Below are positions 1 to 7,218 of a stretch of DNA of 64,000 bases, in pieces (the first letter of the stretch is position 1; each line of letters starts with the position of its first letter). Source of the DNA: CALHVX01 sp051027215 (lineage in GTDB: Bacteria; Pseudomonadota; Gammaproteobacteria; Pseudomonadales; Azotimanducaceae); contig JBPCXR010000029.1 of NCBI GenBank assembly GCA_051027215.1, positions 1-64,000 of the forward strand, in the 5' to 3' direction. The notes beneath the pieces are model-generated. The model saw nothing but the letters and a program-made list of their open reading frames with translations. It did not search any database and was not told the DNA's origin. The translations under genes and the position numbers were made by a program.

Positions 1-408
1 GACGATCACCGCACCCAGCCGCTCCCCTGCGAGATAGCTGAGCGGAGCCGCTCCTAGCACCGCGAAGGCCCCCAACCATGGACGGTCACGAAATAGCGCG
101 AGGCTGTGATTGATGGTTAGTGCTACAGCCAGCCACATGAGCACGATCCATGCCGGTGCAACCGTTGCGCCGTGATAGTCCAGTACGCCAGTAGCTATCC
201 ACAAAGTATCCAAGCACCAGCCGACAGGAACCAGTACCAAAGCGAGCAACAGGTCATGGCGCAATGAAGGAACGTTAGCTAAAGAGACGATGAGCAGAAA
301 TACCGTCCCAATACCAGGCCAGATCAGACCCTGGCCACCGCCCACTACGCAGGCGAACCAGGTGCCCTGGAACAGGACACCATTCATGATGATCGCTTTC
401 GACGGCAT
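1..408 (-). CDS. DUF2878 family membrane protein (C-terminus cut by window edge)
   Basis: The reverse strand gives 136 codons without a stop running off the left edge. The protein is very hydrophobic, with the start motif NGVLFQGTWFACV, a central LLLALVLVPVGWCLDTLW segment and several further membrane spans, which fits the DUF2878 family (about 160-180 residues). Function is unknown for the family; relatives often sit beside cyclopropane-fatty-acyl synthase, DUF1365 and photolyase genes in light- or oxidative-stress clusters (family knowledge), and the divergent NTF2-like lipoprotein is compatible with that. The ATG at 408 is used; a GTG at 414 preceded by GGAG at nine bases is an equally good start. 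Family assignment rests on recognition of the sequence pattern only. Confidence 0.7.
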   Translation of the reverse strand, partial: MPSKAIIMNGVLFQGTWFACVVGGGQGLIWPGIGTVFLLIVSLANVPSLRHDLLLALVLVPVGWCLDTLWIATGVLDYHGATVAPAWIVLMWLAVALTINHSLALFRDRPWLGAFAVLGAAPLSYLAGERLGAVIV

Positions 409-581
409 AGCCACGCAATACTGCTCCAGTTTGTGCCACCCGGGAACCAGGTCGGGAAGTGTTGTGGTATCGCGGTGAACTTACCGTCAAGCACTCACCC
501 AACGAGCGCACCCAACGAGCGGGTATCACAGCAGATTCACTATGCTATGGCTAGTTTTGCCAGATTCCACTGGAGATGCCT

Positions 582-1181
582 ATGCGCCCGCACCGCGCCG
601 AGCCTATTGCTGTTCACCACGTTCCTTATTGGCGAGTACCTTGCTTGCTGTTGTTGTTGCTCCTGGCCGCCTGCACCAGCGCTCCTAGGGCTCCCTCGTA
701 CTCAGAGCGCTATGTCCAAGCGCTGGAAACTCATGACGGCGTTGCAGTGCAATCCGCGCACCTCGAGCCTTTCATCGAGTTCATCACTAGCTTGGGCAGC
801 AAAGATTGGAAACGCAAATTCCAGGGCGTCTACGCCGAACAAGTGCACTTCAGCGATACTCTCGCGCTCATCGAGGATCGGGCCACGCTCCAAAGCTATT
901 TCGCTGATCTCAATGCCGCCAACGCCCAAGTATCAGTCAACGTTCTATCACAACAACTGCGCGGCCAAGACGGCTACTTGATCTGGGAAATGCGCAGCAG
1001 CTTTAAGCCGATTTTCGCCACCAAGCACAGCCACAGTATTGGCATGACTCACCTGCGCTTTAACGCCGAGGGCGAAATCATCCTGCAGCAGGACTTCTGG
1101 GATGCAGCCACCGGCTTCTACCAGCATGTGCCGATGCTCGGTCAAGCAGTTCGCGGCGTCAACGCGCGCCTGCAACCCTAA
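582..1181 (+). CDS. NTF2/SnoaL-fold lipoprotein
   Basis: About 199 residues. An arginine-rich N-terminus, a run of leucines and the lipobox LLAAC predict export and lipidation. The rest (SYSERYVQALETHD, a central FQGVYAEQVHFSD stretch and the ending HLRFNAEGEIILQQDFWD) has the layout of a nuclear-transport-factor-2-like cone fold, the type found in SnoaL-like proteins. I chose the ATG at 582 because GGAG lies six bases upstream, while the in-frame ATG at 576 abuts that GGAG. It is divergent from the DUF2878 gene, and such NTF2-like proteins are common in the same stress clusters. No catalytic residues can be named; it may bind a small hydrophobic ligand in the periplasm. Confidence 0.75.
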   Translation: MRPHRAEPIAVHHVPYWRVPCLLLLLLLAACTSAPRAPSYSERYVQALETHDGVAVQSAHLEPFIEFITSLGSKDWKRKFQGVYAEQVHFSDTLALIEDRATLQSYFADLNAANAQVSVNVLSQQLRGQDGYLIWEMRSSFKPIFATKHSHSIGMTHLRFNAEGEIILQQDFWDAATGFYQHVPMLGQAVRGVNARLQP

Positions 1182-2440
1182 TTATCGGAGGCAGTCTCGG
1201 CGGCGCCACGCAGATCGATCGGCACTCCTTCGGACTGCAGCGGGGGATCGATCTGCAGCAGTTGTGCCACGGTGGCGGCAACATCGATGGCGCGAACCTC
1301 GGTCAGTCGTTCTCCCGCTGCTACGCCCCGACCCATGGCCAGAAAGCTGGCGCCCATATCTGCAAGGCCTGGATCATAGCCATGGCCACCGTAATCCCAA
1401 CCCAGCGCATTGAAGACGCGGTAAACCAGACCCTCAAACCCTGCAGGGCGGGACAGCACAAAAGGCGGCGGCGCAGCGATGACTAGATCCCCGGAGCGGC
1501 TCGGGTGTTGCAAGCGCCAGCGAGCCGGCAAGGCATCCCCCGGATAAACTTCGAGCGCGGGATGAACTGCGCGGATGGTGGTCAGCGCGGCATCACGCTG
1601 TGCTACTTGCTCTAAGAACACATGTAGGACTGTCTGGCCCAGCATAGTGGCTGGGATTCCAGCCTCGGCCAGAGCTTCGCGCACCGGTAGGTAGTCACCG
1701 GCGACAGTCATGCCATGATCACTGACGATTATGAGCGTCACCTCGCCCCAACGATCTTGCGCATCTAGCGCCTGTAACAAGCGATCCAATTGCGCATCCT
1801 GCTGCTGCAAGGCAGCCATCACCTTGGTACTGTTTGGACCATAGCGATGCCCCGCATGGTCCGTACCCCGCCAGTAGCACATGATCAAGCCAGGCCGATC
1901 TTGCAGCGGTAAGTTTAGCCACTGCAAAATTTGCTCAACCTTGCGCGCTTCTGGACGCTCTCCGTCGAAGGGTGCAATACGGTAGCGAATGCCCTGGCCA
2001 CGCCAGTCCTGCTCCGATCCCACCCAGAAGTACGTGGCTGCGGCCACACCTTGTCGCTCTGCGGCAATCCACAGAGGCTCGGCCTGTAGCCAATGTGTTT
2101 CTGCGCTCATCCAGTAGGTGCCGAGCTCACGATCAAAGAATTGGTTGGCAACGATTCCGTGCACATCTGGATAAGTGCCAGAGGCCAAGGAAACGTGGCT
2201 GGGAAAGGTATCCGACGGAAACACGCTGCGCATACGCTCGGCGCGCACCCCTTCGCGAGATATGCGCTGTAGCGCTGGCAGGTTCCCGCGGTCCACATAG
2301 TCGTGGCGCAAACCGTCCCAGGACAGAACGATTACTGTGTTCCCAGACGCCTGGGGCGTGGCGCTTGCCGCAGCAGCGACCAGCAGGCCGTTTAGTACCA
2401 GCATCCAGGCGATACACAGTCTTCGTGGTTGGTCTGTCAT
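1178..2440 (-). CDS. Secreted nucleotide pyrophosphatase/phosphodiesterase (alkaline phosphatase superfamily)
   Basis: About 420 residues with an N-terminal signal peptide. The two-zinc site of the NPP family is visible: SWDGLR (D42), the nucleophile threonine in FPSDTFPSH (T78), GTDHAGH, SDHGM and GGHGYDP. NPP enzymes hydrolyse phosphodiester bonds of nucleotides or phospholipids in the periplasm; the substrate here is unknown. The ATG at 2440 gives a normal signal peptide, while an in-frame start 54 bases upstream would add an unneeded charged leader. The gene ends four bases inside the 3' end of the convergent lipoprotein gene and is divergent from the MFS gene. Confidence 0.85.
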   Translation of the reverse strand: MTDQPRRLCIAWMLVLNGLLVAAAASATPQASGNTVIVLSWDGLRHDYVDRGNLPALQRISREGVRAERMRSVFPSDTFPSHVSLASGTYPDVHGIVANQFFDRELGTYWMSAETHWLQAEPLWIAAERQGVAAATYFWVGSEQDWRGQGIRYRIAPFDGERPEARKVEQILQWLNLPLQDRPGLIMCYWRGTDHAGHRYGPNSTKVMAALQQQDAQLDRLLQALDAQDRWGEVTLIIVSDHGMTVAGDYLPVREALAEAGIPATMLGQTVLHVFLEQVAQRDAALTTIRAVHPALEVYPGDALPARWRLQHPSRSGDLVIAAPPPFVLSRPAGFEGLVYRVFNALGWDYGGHGYDPGLADMGASFLAMGRGVAAGERLTEVRAIDVAATVAQLLQIDPPLQSEGVPIDLRGAAETASDN

Positions 2441-2544
2441 CCGGCGGACGTTACCGGCGATTGAGTGCTTTCGCCACCCATCGGGCCAGTGCACACTCCC
2501 TGCGGGGGAGCATCGAATCGATTACCGGTCGTAGCCATCAGCAC

Positions 2545-3786
2545 TTGAACATCATCATCGAACATTATCCGGCGCTGGCTTCGCCAAGTTACCGGCGCTA
2601 CTGGTTGGGGTCGTTCGCTTCCGTTGGTGGCACGCAGCTCATTACCCTCGGCCAGGGCTGGCTAGTGTTCGAACTGTCGCAATCCGCTTTGGCGCTCGGG
2701 TTGCTCGGTCTGGCCGCTGCTGTTCCCAGCCTGCTCATGATGATATTCGGTGGTGTCGTTGCCGACCGCTTCGACAAACGCCGAATTCTCATGCTCACGA
2801 GTTTGGGTACAACCCTGGCCCTTGCCGCACTGGCACTGTTGGACTACGCAGGCGTCGTCGAGGTCTGGCACGTTCTCATGATCGCAGCCCTCGTCTCGCT
2901 AATAACCGGCTTGGATTGGCCAACCCGCAGCGCGCTGTTCCCTTTGCTGGTGGAACGGCCGGCCTATATGAGTGCGGTAGCGTTGAACGCCTTCATCTGG
3001 CAAAGCACGCGCATGGCGATTCCTGCACTAGGCGGGCTGTTGCTTGCCCTGACCGACACTTGGGTGGTGTTCGCCCTGGGTGCGCTGGGATTTCTCACCA
3101 TGTTCTTTGTGCTGAGCACCCTGGAAGTACCTCATCTACCGGCGCCGCCTGCACCAGCACTACAGCAGGTTGCCGAAGCATTCAATTTCATCAGGCATAC
3201 GCCGCTGTTCGCTTACCTGCTGACGATCACTTTCGCCGGCATGCTGCTGTCCAACGCTTATGTGCAGATACTTCCAGTATTTGCCGATCTCTTGGGCCGC
3301 GGCGAAACTGGCTACGGCGCGCTGCTGTCTGCGGGCGGCGTCGGCTCGGTGATCGGCACGCTAGCGATGGGCAACGCGCAGAAGCGCGAGCGCCTGGGGC
3401 TGTTCCTGTTGAGTTGCGCAACCATCGGCGGGCTGCTGCTAAGTGGTTTCGCGGCCGTGGCTAGTGTGGGTTACTACTACGCAGCGCTGTTGCTGGCACT
3501 GACCACTGCCATCTTCTCTTCGGCCTTCATGGTGCTCACCATGTCGGTGCTGCAGCTACAGGTGCCAGACACCTTGCGTGGCCGGGTCATGGGCATCTAC
3601 AGCATGGGGTTTTCGCTGGTGCCACTCGGTGGTTTGTTTCTCGGCGCGATCAGCGAAGTGAGTAGCCCAGGGCTTGCCGTGTTCGCTGCCAATGGCCTGT
3701 TTCTGCTGATACTACTGGCAGTGGGCTGGCGCCAAAGAGTCATCCGCCAACTTAGCGGACATTCAATTCACGAGCAGCTTGCGTGA
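2545..3786 (+). CDS. MFS transporter (EntS/MFS_3-like exporter)
   Basis: About 413 residues and mostly membrane spans. The N-terminus YRRYWLGSFASVGGTQL and the loop GGVVADRFDKRR are typical of MFS permeases related to the enterobactin exporter EntS; a second loop GRVMGIYSMGFS lies in the C-terminal half. Substrate is unknown. The reading frame stays open far upstream across the divergent phosphodiesterase gene, but that stretch is arginine- and proline-rich and reads like an antisense shadow, so I set the start at TTG 2545. TTG 2461 is possible. The ribosome site is weak at both, so the start is uncertain. Confidence 0.8.
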   Translation: MNIIIEHYPALASPSYRRYWLGSFASVGGTQLITLGQGWLVFELSQSALALGLLGLAAAVPSLLMMIFGGVVADRFDKRRILMLTSLGTTLALAALALLDYAGVVEVWHVLMIAALVSLITGLDWPTRSALFPLLVERPAYMSAVALNAFIWQSTRMAIPALGGLLLALTDTWVVFALGALGFLTMFFVLSTLEVPHLPAPPAPALQQVAEAFNFIRHTPLFAYLLTITFAGMLLSNAYVQILPVFADLLGRGETGYGALLSAGGVGSVIGTLAMGNAQKRERLGLFLLSCATIGGLLLSGFAAVASVGYYYAALLLALTTAIFSSAFMVLTMSVLQLQVPDTLRGRVMGIYSMGFSLVPLGGLFLGAISEVSSPGLAVFAANGLFLLILLAVGWRQRVIRQLSGHSIHEQLA

Positions 3787-3820
3787 GCGATGCGCTGAAC
3801 CGTGCAAGGCTTTGCAGCGA

Positions 3821-4528
3821 CTAAGTGCCGGTATCGCGAACCACTTCCAGTTGCTGATGTAGCACCTTCAGCGAACGGTTCTGCAGCTCGCGCTCACGCT
3901 CCAACTCCACCACCTTACGTTGCTCTTGCTGCAAGGTTTTTTGCAACCGGTCATAGTCTTCGGCTTTCTGTCGCAGGCGGGAAGTCAGCTCAGCCACTTC
4001 TTTTTCCATGCCCTGATCAGAGCGAGCGACTTCCAGCTGGATCTTGGTGCTGGCTACTTCTTCCTTCAAGCGTTCGATTTCAACGTGCAGCTGCGCAATC
4101 AACGTATTGTCTGAGTCTGAATCCGTTACCTGCGCATCTGCTTCAGGCTCAGATGAGACCAGCGCTTCAGCATCTACCAGCGGCTCGTGACCCTCTGCGC
4201 GCTCCAAAACTTCAATGCGGTTCTTCAGGCGCGCAACTTCCATGTCTTTTTCCCGCAGGGCTCGAGCCGCTTGTTCATCCTGAACCCGGGTGCCTTTCAT
4301 TGCCTCGTCGCGCTCCGACTGCGCCGCACTGAGCGCACGAATTCGCTCCTCCTTGGCACGCAGCAACGATTCCAGTTTTGGCACTTTAGTTTTGCTGTCG
4401 GCAAGCCTGCGCTGCAACTCTTCAAGTTCTTTCTGGGCGTTGATGTGTCGCAGTAGCCAACCGGCTGCACCACCCATGGCCAGCGCCACGCACAGGTAGA
4501 GAAAAATCTTCAATATTAAAAACATCAT
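3821..4528 (-). CDS. Membrane-anchored coiled-coil protein of unknown function
   Basis: 235 residues. One N-terminal membrane segment (about residues 3-26) is followed by almost continuous heptad-type sequence rich in E, K, L, R and Q (about 30-110 and 145-232), split by an acidic linker near 120-140. I do not recognise a named family. Its ATG overlaps the stop of the upstream BON/OmpA gene (ATGA at 4525-4528), so the two are almost certainly co-translated. A membrane rod paired with a peptidoglycan-binding OmpA domain suggests a role in envelope spacing or in anchoring a larger complex (inference). Confidence 0.75.
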   Translation of the reverse strand: MMFLILKIFLYLCVALAMGGAAGWLLRHINAQKELEELQRRLADSKTKVPKLESLLRAKEERIRALSAAQSERDEAMKGTRVQDEQAARALREKDMEVARLKNRIEVLERAEGHEPLVDAEALVSSEPEADAQVTDSDSDNTLIAQLHVEIERLKEEVASTKIQLEVARSDQGMEKEVAELTSRLRQKAEDYDRLQKTLQQEQRKVVELERERELQNRSLKVLHQQLEVVRDTGT

Positions 4529-5193
4529 GAGGCGCTTCCTATCACCCTGAATTCCACGCGGCGATTGGCCGCTCGGCCATCGCTGCTATTGTTGTCTGCC
4601 ACGGGTTGGGTTTCGCCGTAGCCTCTGGCGCTGACATAGTTCACCGGCACACCGCTGCCTACTAGGTACTTGCGCACGGCGTCTGCTCTGCGCTGACTTA
4701 GCTTGAGGTTGATCGCACTGTCTCCTTTGGCATCGGTATGCGCTGCAATTTCGACGCGCACGTTACAGTTGCGAATGACGCTGGCCAGCATGCCGAGCAA
4801 CGGCAAGCTGCCGTCGCTGACATCCGCTCGTCCGCTCTTGAAGGTCACCCGCTCTGCTTTTAGATATTGATCGAACTCTCGCTGGCAGGTGCCCGCTTCG
4901 CCGATCACCGCAATGTCGTTGTTAACGCTACCGACGCCGTAGACCGAGCTCGCCAAGGCACCGGCCTTCATCTTTGATTGGTGGTCGGGCGCTGCGCCGC
5001 TGAGTACGATGCGCTGTCCTTGCGCTTCGACGCTGGCCCAGAATAGATCCTGGGCAGCCACTTTTTCTGATACCTGGGTGCCCAACTGATCCTCTATGTC
5101 CGATGCCTCCGAGAACACACAGACAAAAACCAGGCAGAGAAACACAGCGCCGGTTCCAGTGAACACATCGAATGGTGAGAAGCGTACGTCCAT
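4525..5193 (-). CDS. BON and OmpA domain envelope protein
   Basis: 222 residues. One hydrophobic segment (about 10-28) serves as anchor or signal. A BON-like region follows (about 40-105, LSGAAPDHQSKMKAGALAS), then an OmpA C-terminal peptidoglycan-binding domain (about 115-219) with EIAAHTDAKGD, LSQRRADAVRKYL, VSARGYGETQPV and NRRVEFRV. The domain order resembles mycobacterial ArfA/OmpATb (family knowledge). Likely role: noncovalent attachment to the cell wall. First gene of a two-gene operon with the coiled-coil protein. It is divergent from the MDR oxidoreductase gene, with an inverted repeat in the gap. Confidence 0.85.
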   Translation of the reverse strand: MDVRFSPFDVFTGTGAVFLCLVFVCVFSEASDIEDQLGTQVSEKVAAQDLFWASVEAQGQRIVLSGAAPDHQSKMKAGALASSVYGVGSVNNDIAVIGEAGTCQREFDQYLKAERVTFKSGRADVSDGSLPLLGMLASVIRNCNVRVEIAAHTDAKGDSAINLKLSQRRADAVRKYLVGSGVPVNYVSARGYGETQPVADNNSSDGRAANRRVEFRVIGSAS

Positions 5194-5225
5194 GTGGGGA
5201 TCGCCAGGTCTTTCCGCTGGTGGAT

Positions 5226-5245
5226 AACGCCATTATTGTGGCGTT
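5226..5245. repeat. Inverted repeat in divergent promoter region
   Basis: AACGCCA at 5226-5232 and its exact complement TGGCGTT at 5239-5245 flank a six-base spacer, between the OmpA gene start (5193, minus) and the oxidoreductase start (5327, plus). It could be an operator or a transcript hairpin. Only the symmetry is seen. Confidence 0.4.
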
Positions 5246-5326
5246 TCGCTGCGCAGGATTTTGTGCGCCAGGTCCCATCCCACCATGTGGTGCGCGGGTG
5301 GTAGCCGATAATCAGAAGGAATAGGT

Positions 5327-6340
5327 ATGAATCTCACCAATCGCTGCGTGGTACTGGCTTCTCGCCCTGAGGGCGCTCCAGCTGAGCACAACTTCGCGCT
5401 CGAAAGTCGAGCCGTTAGCACGCCCAAGGCCGGCGAAATCCTCTGTCGCAACCGCTTCATTTCGCTGGATGCGGGCTTTCGCAACTGGATGGACGAAGGC
5501 AGCGGCGATCACGTACTGCCGGAAATGCCTCTAGGCGAGCCGGTCATGGGCTTGACTCTCTCGGAGGTCATCGACAGTCAGCACCCGCGCTTCAAGGTAG
5601 GAGATCTGCTCATGGCGCGCTTTGCCTGGGAGGAATATACCCTTACCGCGGCAGAAGACTTTCTAGCACCACTCGGCGACACGGTTGATCAACCCCTGAA
5701 CTACTATCTCGGCATTCTCGGCGATACTGGCCTATCGGCGTATTTCGGGCTTATGGACTATGGCGAGGTGAAGCCCGGGGAGACCGTCCTAGTTAGCGCC
5801 GCAGCGGGCGCGGTAGGCAATGTGGCCGGACAGATCGCCAAGCACTTGGGCGCTCGTACCGTGGGAATCAGCAGCGGCGCTGACAAATGTGCCCGCCTCA
5901 TTGCGGAGATTGGTTACGACGCCGCGATTGATCGAAACGCAGCGGATTTGCCCGGGCAGTTCCGCAGCGCCTGCCCCGATGGCGTTGATGTGTACTTTGA
6001 CAATGTCGGCGGGCCACTACTCGAAACCGTGCTCGACCACATCAACGAGCATGCGAGGATTTTGTTGTGTGGCTCGGTGGCGACCTACAACAACAAAGCA
6101 CCGGCACCGGGCCCTAACAATCTATTTCAACTCACCACCAATCGGGCCCTGATGCGCGGCTTCATGACCCACATGAATCTAGATCGCTACCCCCACGCCC
6201 GCGAGCAACTGAATCAATGGGTGCAGGCAGGGCATCTAAAGGTTATCGAATACAAGCTAAAGGGAATCGATCAAGTCGGCCGAGCGTTCTGCGATCTGTT
6301 TGCTGGAAACAATTTCGGCAAGACCATAGTCGAGCTTTAG
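5327..6340 (+). CDS. NADP-dependent zinc-free MDR oxidoreductase (PTGR/leukotriene B4 dehydrogenase-like)
   Basis: 337 residues, the usual length for this class. The nucleotide-binding loop VLVSAAAGAVGNVAGQIAK and the later YFDNVGG and LLCGSVATYN motifs are characteristic of medium-chain reductases acting on alkenal/one double bonds (prostaglandin reductase, curcumin reductase CurA). No zinc-binding cysteine pattern is seen. AAGGAA stands six bases before the ATG. It is a paralogue of the gene at 22166 in the P450 cluster. It converges with the sulfotransferase gene and overlaps its stop by four bases. Substrate unknown. Confidence 0.85.
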   Translation: MNLTNRCVVLASRPEGAPAEHNFALESRAVSTPKAGEILCRNRFISLDAGFRNWMDEGSGDHVLPEMPLGEPVMGLTLSEVIDSQHPRFKVGDLLMARFAWEEYTLTAAEDFLAPLGDTVDQPLNYYLGILGDTGLSAYFGLMDYGEVKPGETVLVSAAAGAVGNVAGQIAKHLGARTVGISSGADKCARLIAEIGYDAAIDRNAADLPGQFRSACPDGVDVYFDNVGGPLLETVLDHINEHARILLCGSVATYNNKAPAPGPNNLFQLTTNRALMRGFMTHMNLDRYPHAREQLNQWVQAGHLKVIEYKLKGIDQVGRAFCDLFAGNNFGKTIVEL

Positions 6341-7155
6341 GCTAAGCCTCGGGTTTCGCGGTAACGTTGGATCTTGCGTCGATAGCGGCGCTGGGTGTCT
6401 AGCCGTCGCAGCCAGCTAGGGCGTTTAACTTTGTATTGCTGATCGTCCGGCAGAACCCCGTCGAGCATCTGTAACCAAGCATCGTCAGGCTCATAGCCCA
6501 GCCCGGTAACCGCCTCCCGTAGCTGTGGATACTGTTCTATCTGGGCCTTCACTCGAGGTAGATGTTGCCGCCAGCTCTCTATGCGAGTGGTGTCGAACGG
6601 GCGTGCGCCGTTGAGCGATTCGTTAGCGCCGCCGTCTATTTCAAAACCCTGGGGGTAATCCCCAAACGCACCGGTTCGCTGTAAGAAAGGAAACGCCTGT
6701 TGAATCCGATCCTGAGTCGCGCCAGGATCGCGCAACAGATCTTCAAAGTTCAGCACCAGAAATCTTGGATGACCTTCCATTGCGGTGATGGCCCGGTTGT
6801 AGTCCTCCCAAACGTGAAAGCTACGAAAGTATTTGTCGGGCTGATTGCGATGTATGGAGGTAATCACTGCCCTTGGATCCCTGCGCATGGCGATCAGGAA
6901 CAGGTCTTCATCTTCCCGAAACACTTTCTCAATCCAGATCGTATCTGGCGGCTTCTTCGTCAAGTACAGGCCTGCGCCTTCGGGAACCGGATCGAACAGC
7001 GAAGTCTCATGGCGCGTGCGATCACCGAACTCGAAGCAGTGCCACAGGAGCTCCATCAACAACGTGGTACCGCTGCGATAACAACCGATGATATGTACCC
7101 TTTGACGTCGCCCGTTCACTGCTCCACTCACCGTATTAATCAAAAAAGGTCGCAC
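6337..7155 (-). CDS. Sulfotransferase family protein
   Basis: 272 residues. The phosphosulfate-binding loop appears near the N-terminus as GCYRSGTTLLMELL, and a 3'-phosphate-type stretch follows at RRDPRAVITSIHR. FLVLNFEDLLRDP is another hallmark of PAPS-dependent sulfotransferases. No signal or membrane segment is apparent, so it is probably cytosolic. The acceptor could be a glycolipid, carbohydrate or small metabolite. The end is tryptophan- and arginine-rich and basic. Whether it transfers sulfate, or belongs to the P-loop sulfotransferase fold with another role, cannot be told. Confidence 0.8.
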   Translation of the reverse strand: MRPFLINTVSGAVNGRRQRVHIIGCYRSGTTLLMELLWHCFEFGDRTRHETSLFDPVPEGAGLYLTKKPPDTIWIEKVFREDEDLFLIAMRRDPRAVITSIHRNQPDKYFRSFHVWEDYNRAITAMEGHPRFLVLNFEDLLRDPGATQDRIQQAFPFLQRTGAFGDYPQGFEIDGGANESLNGARPFDTTRIESWRQHLPRVKAQIEQYPQLREAVTGLGYEPDDAWLQMLDGVLPDDQQYKVKRPSWLRRLDTQRRYRRKIQRYRETRGLA

Positions 7156-7218
7156 GCAACAGCGCGGACTCTAACCCAAGCAGCCAAGTAACCAAAAGTT
7201 GCCGGAGCTTTTTCCATG

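Noticed and set aside
1972..2544. Long open frame upstream of the MFS transporter
   Set aside because: It lies antisense to the phosphodiesterase gene and is arginine/proline-rich with no family character; it is treated as an extension of the frame, not protein.
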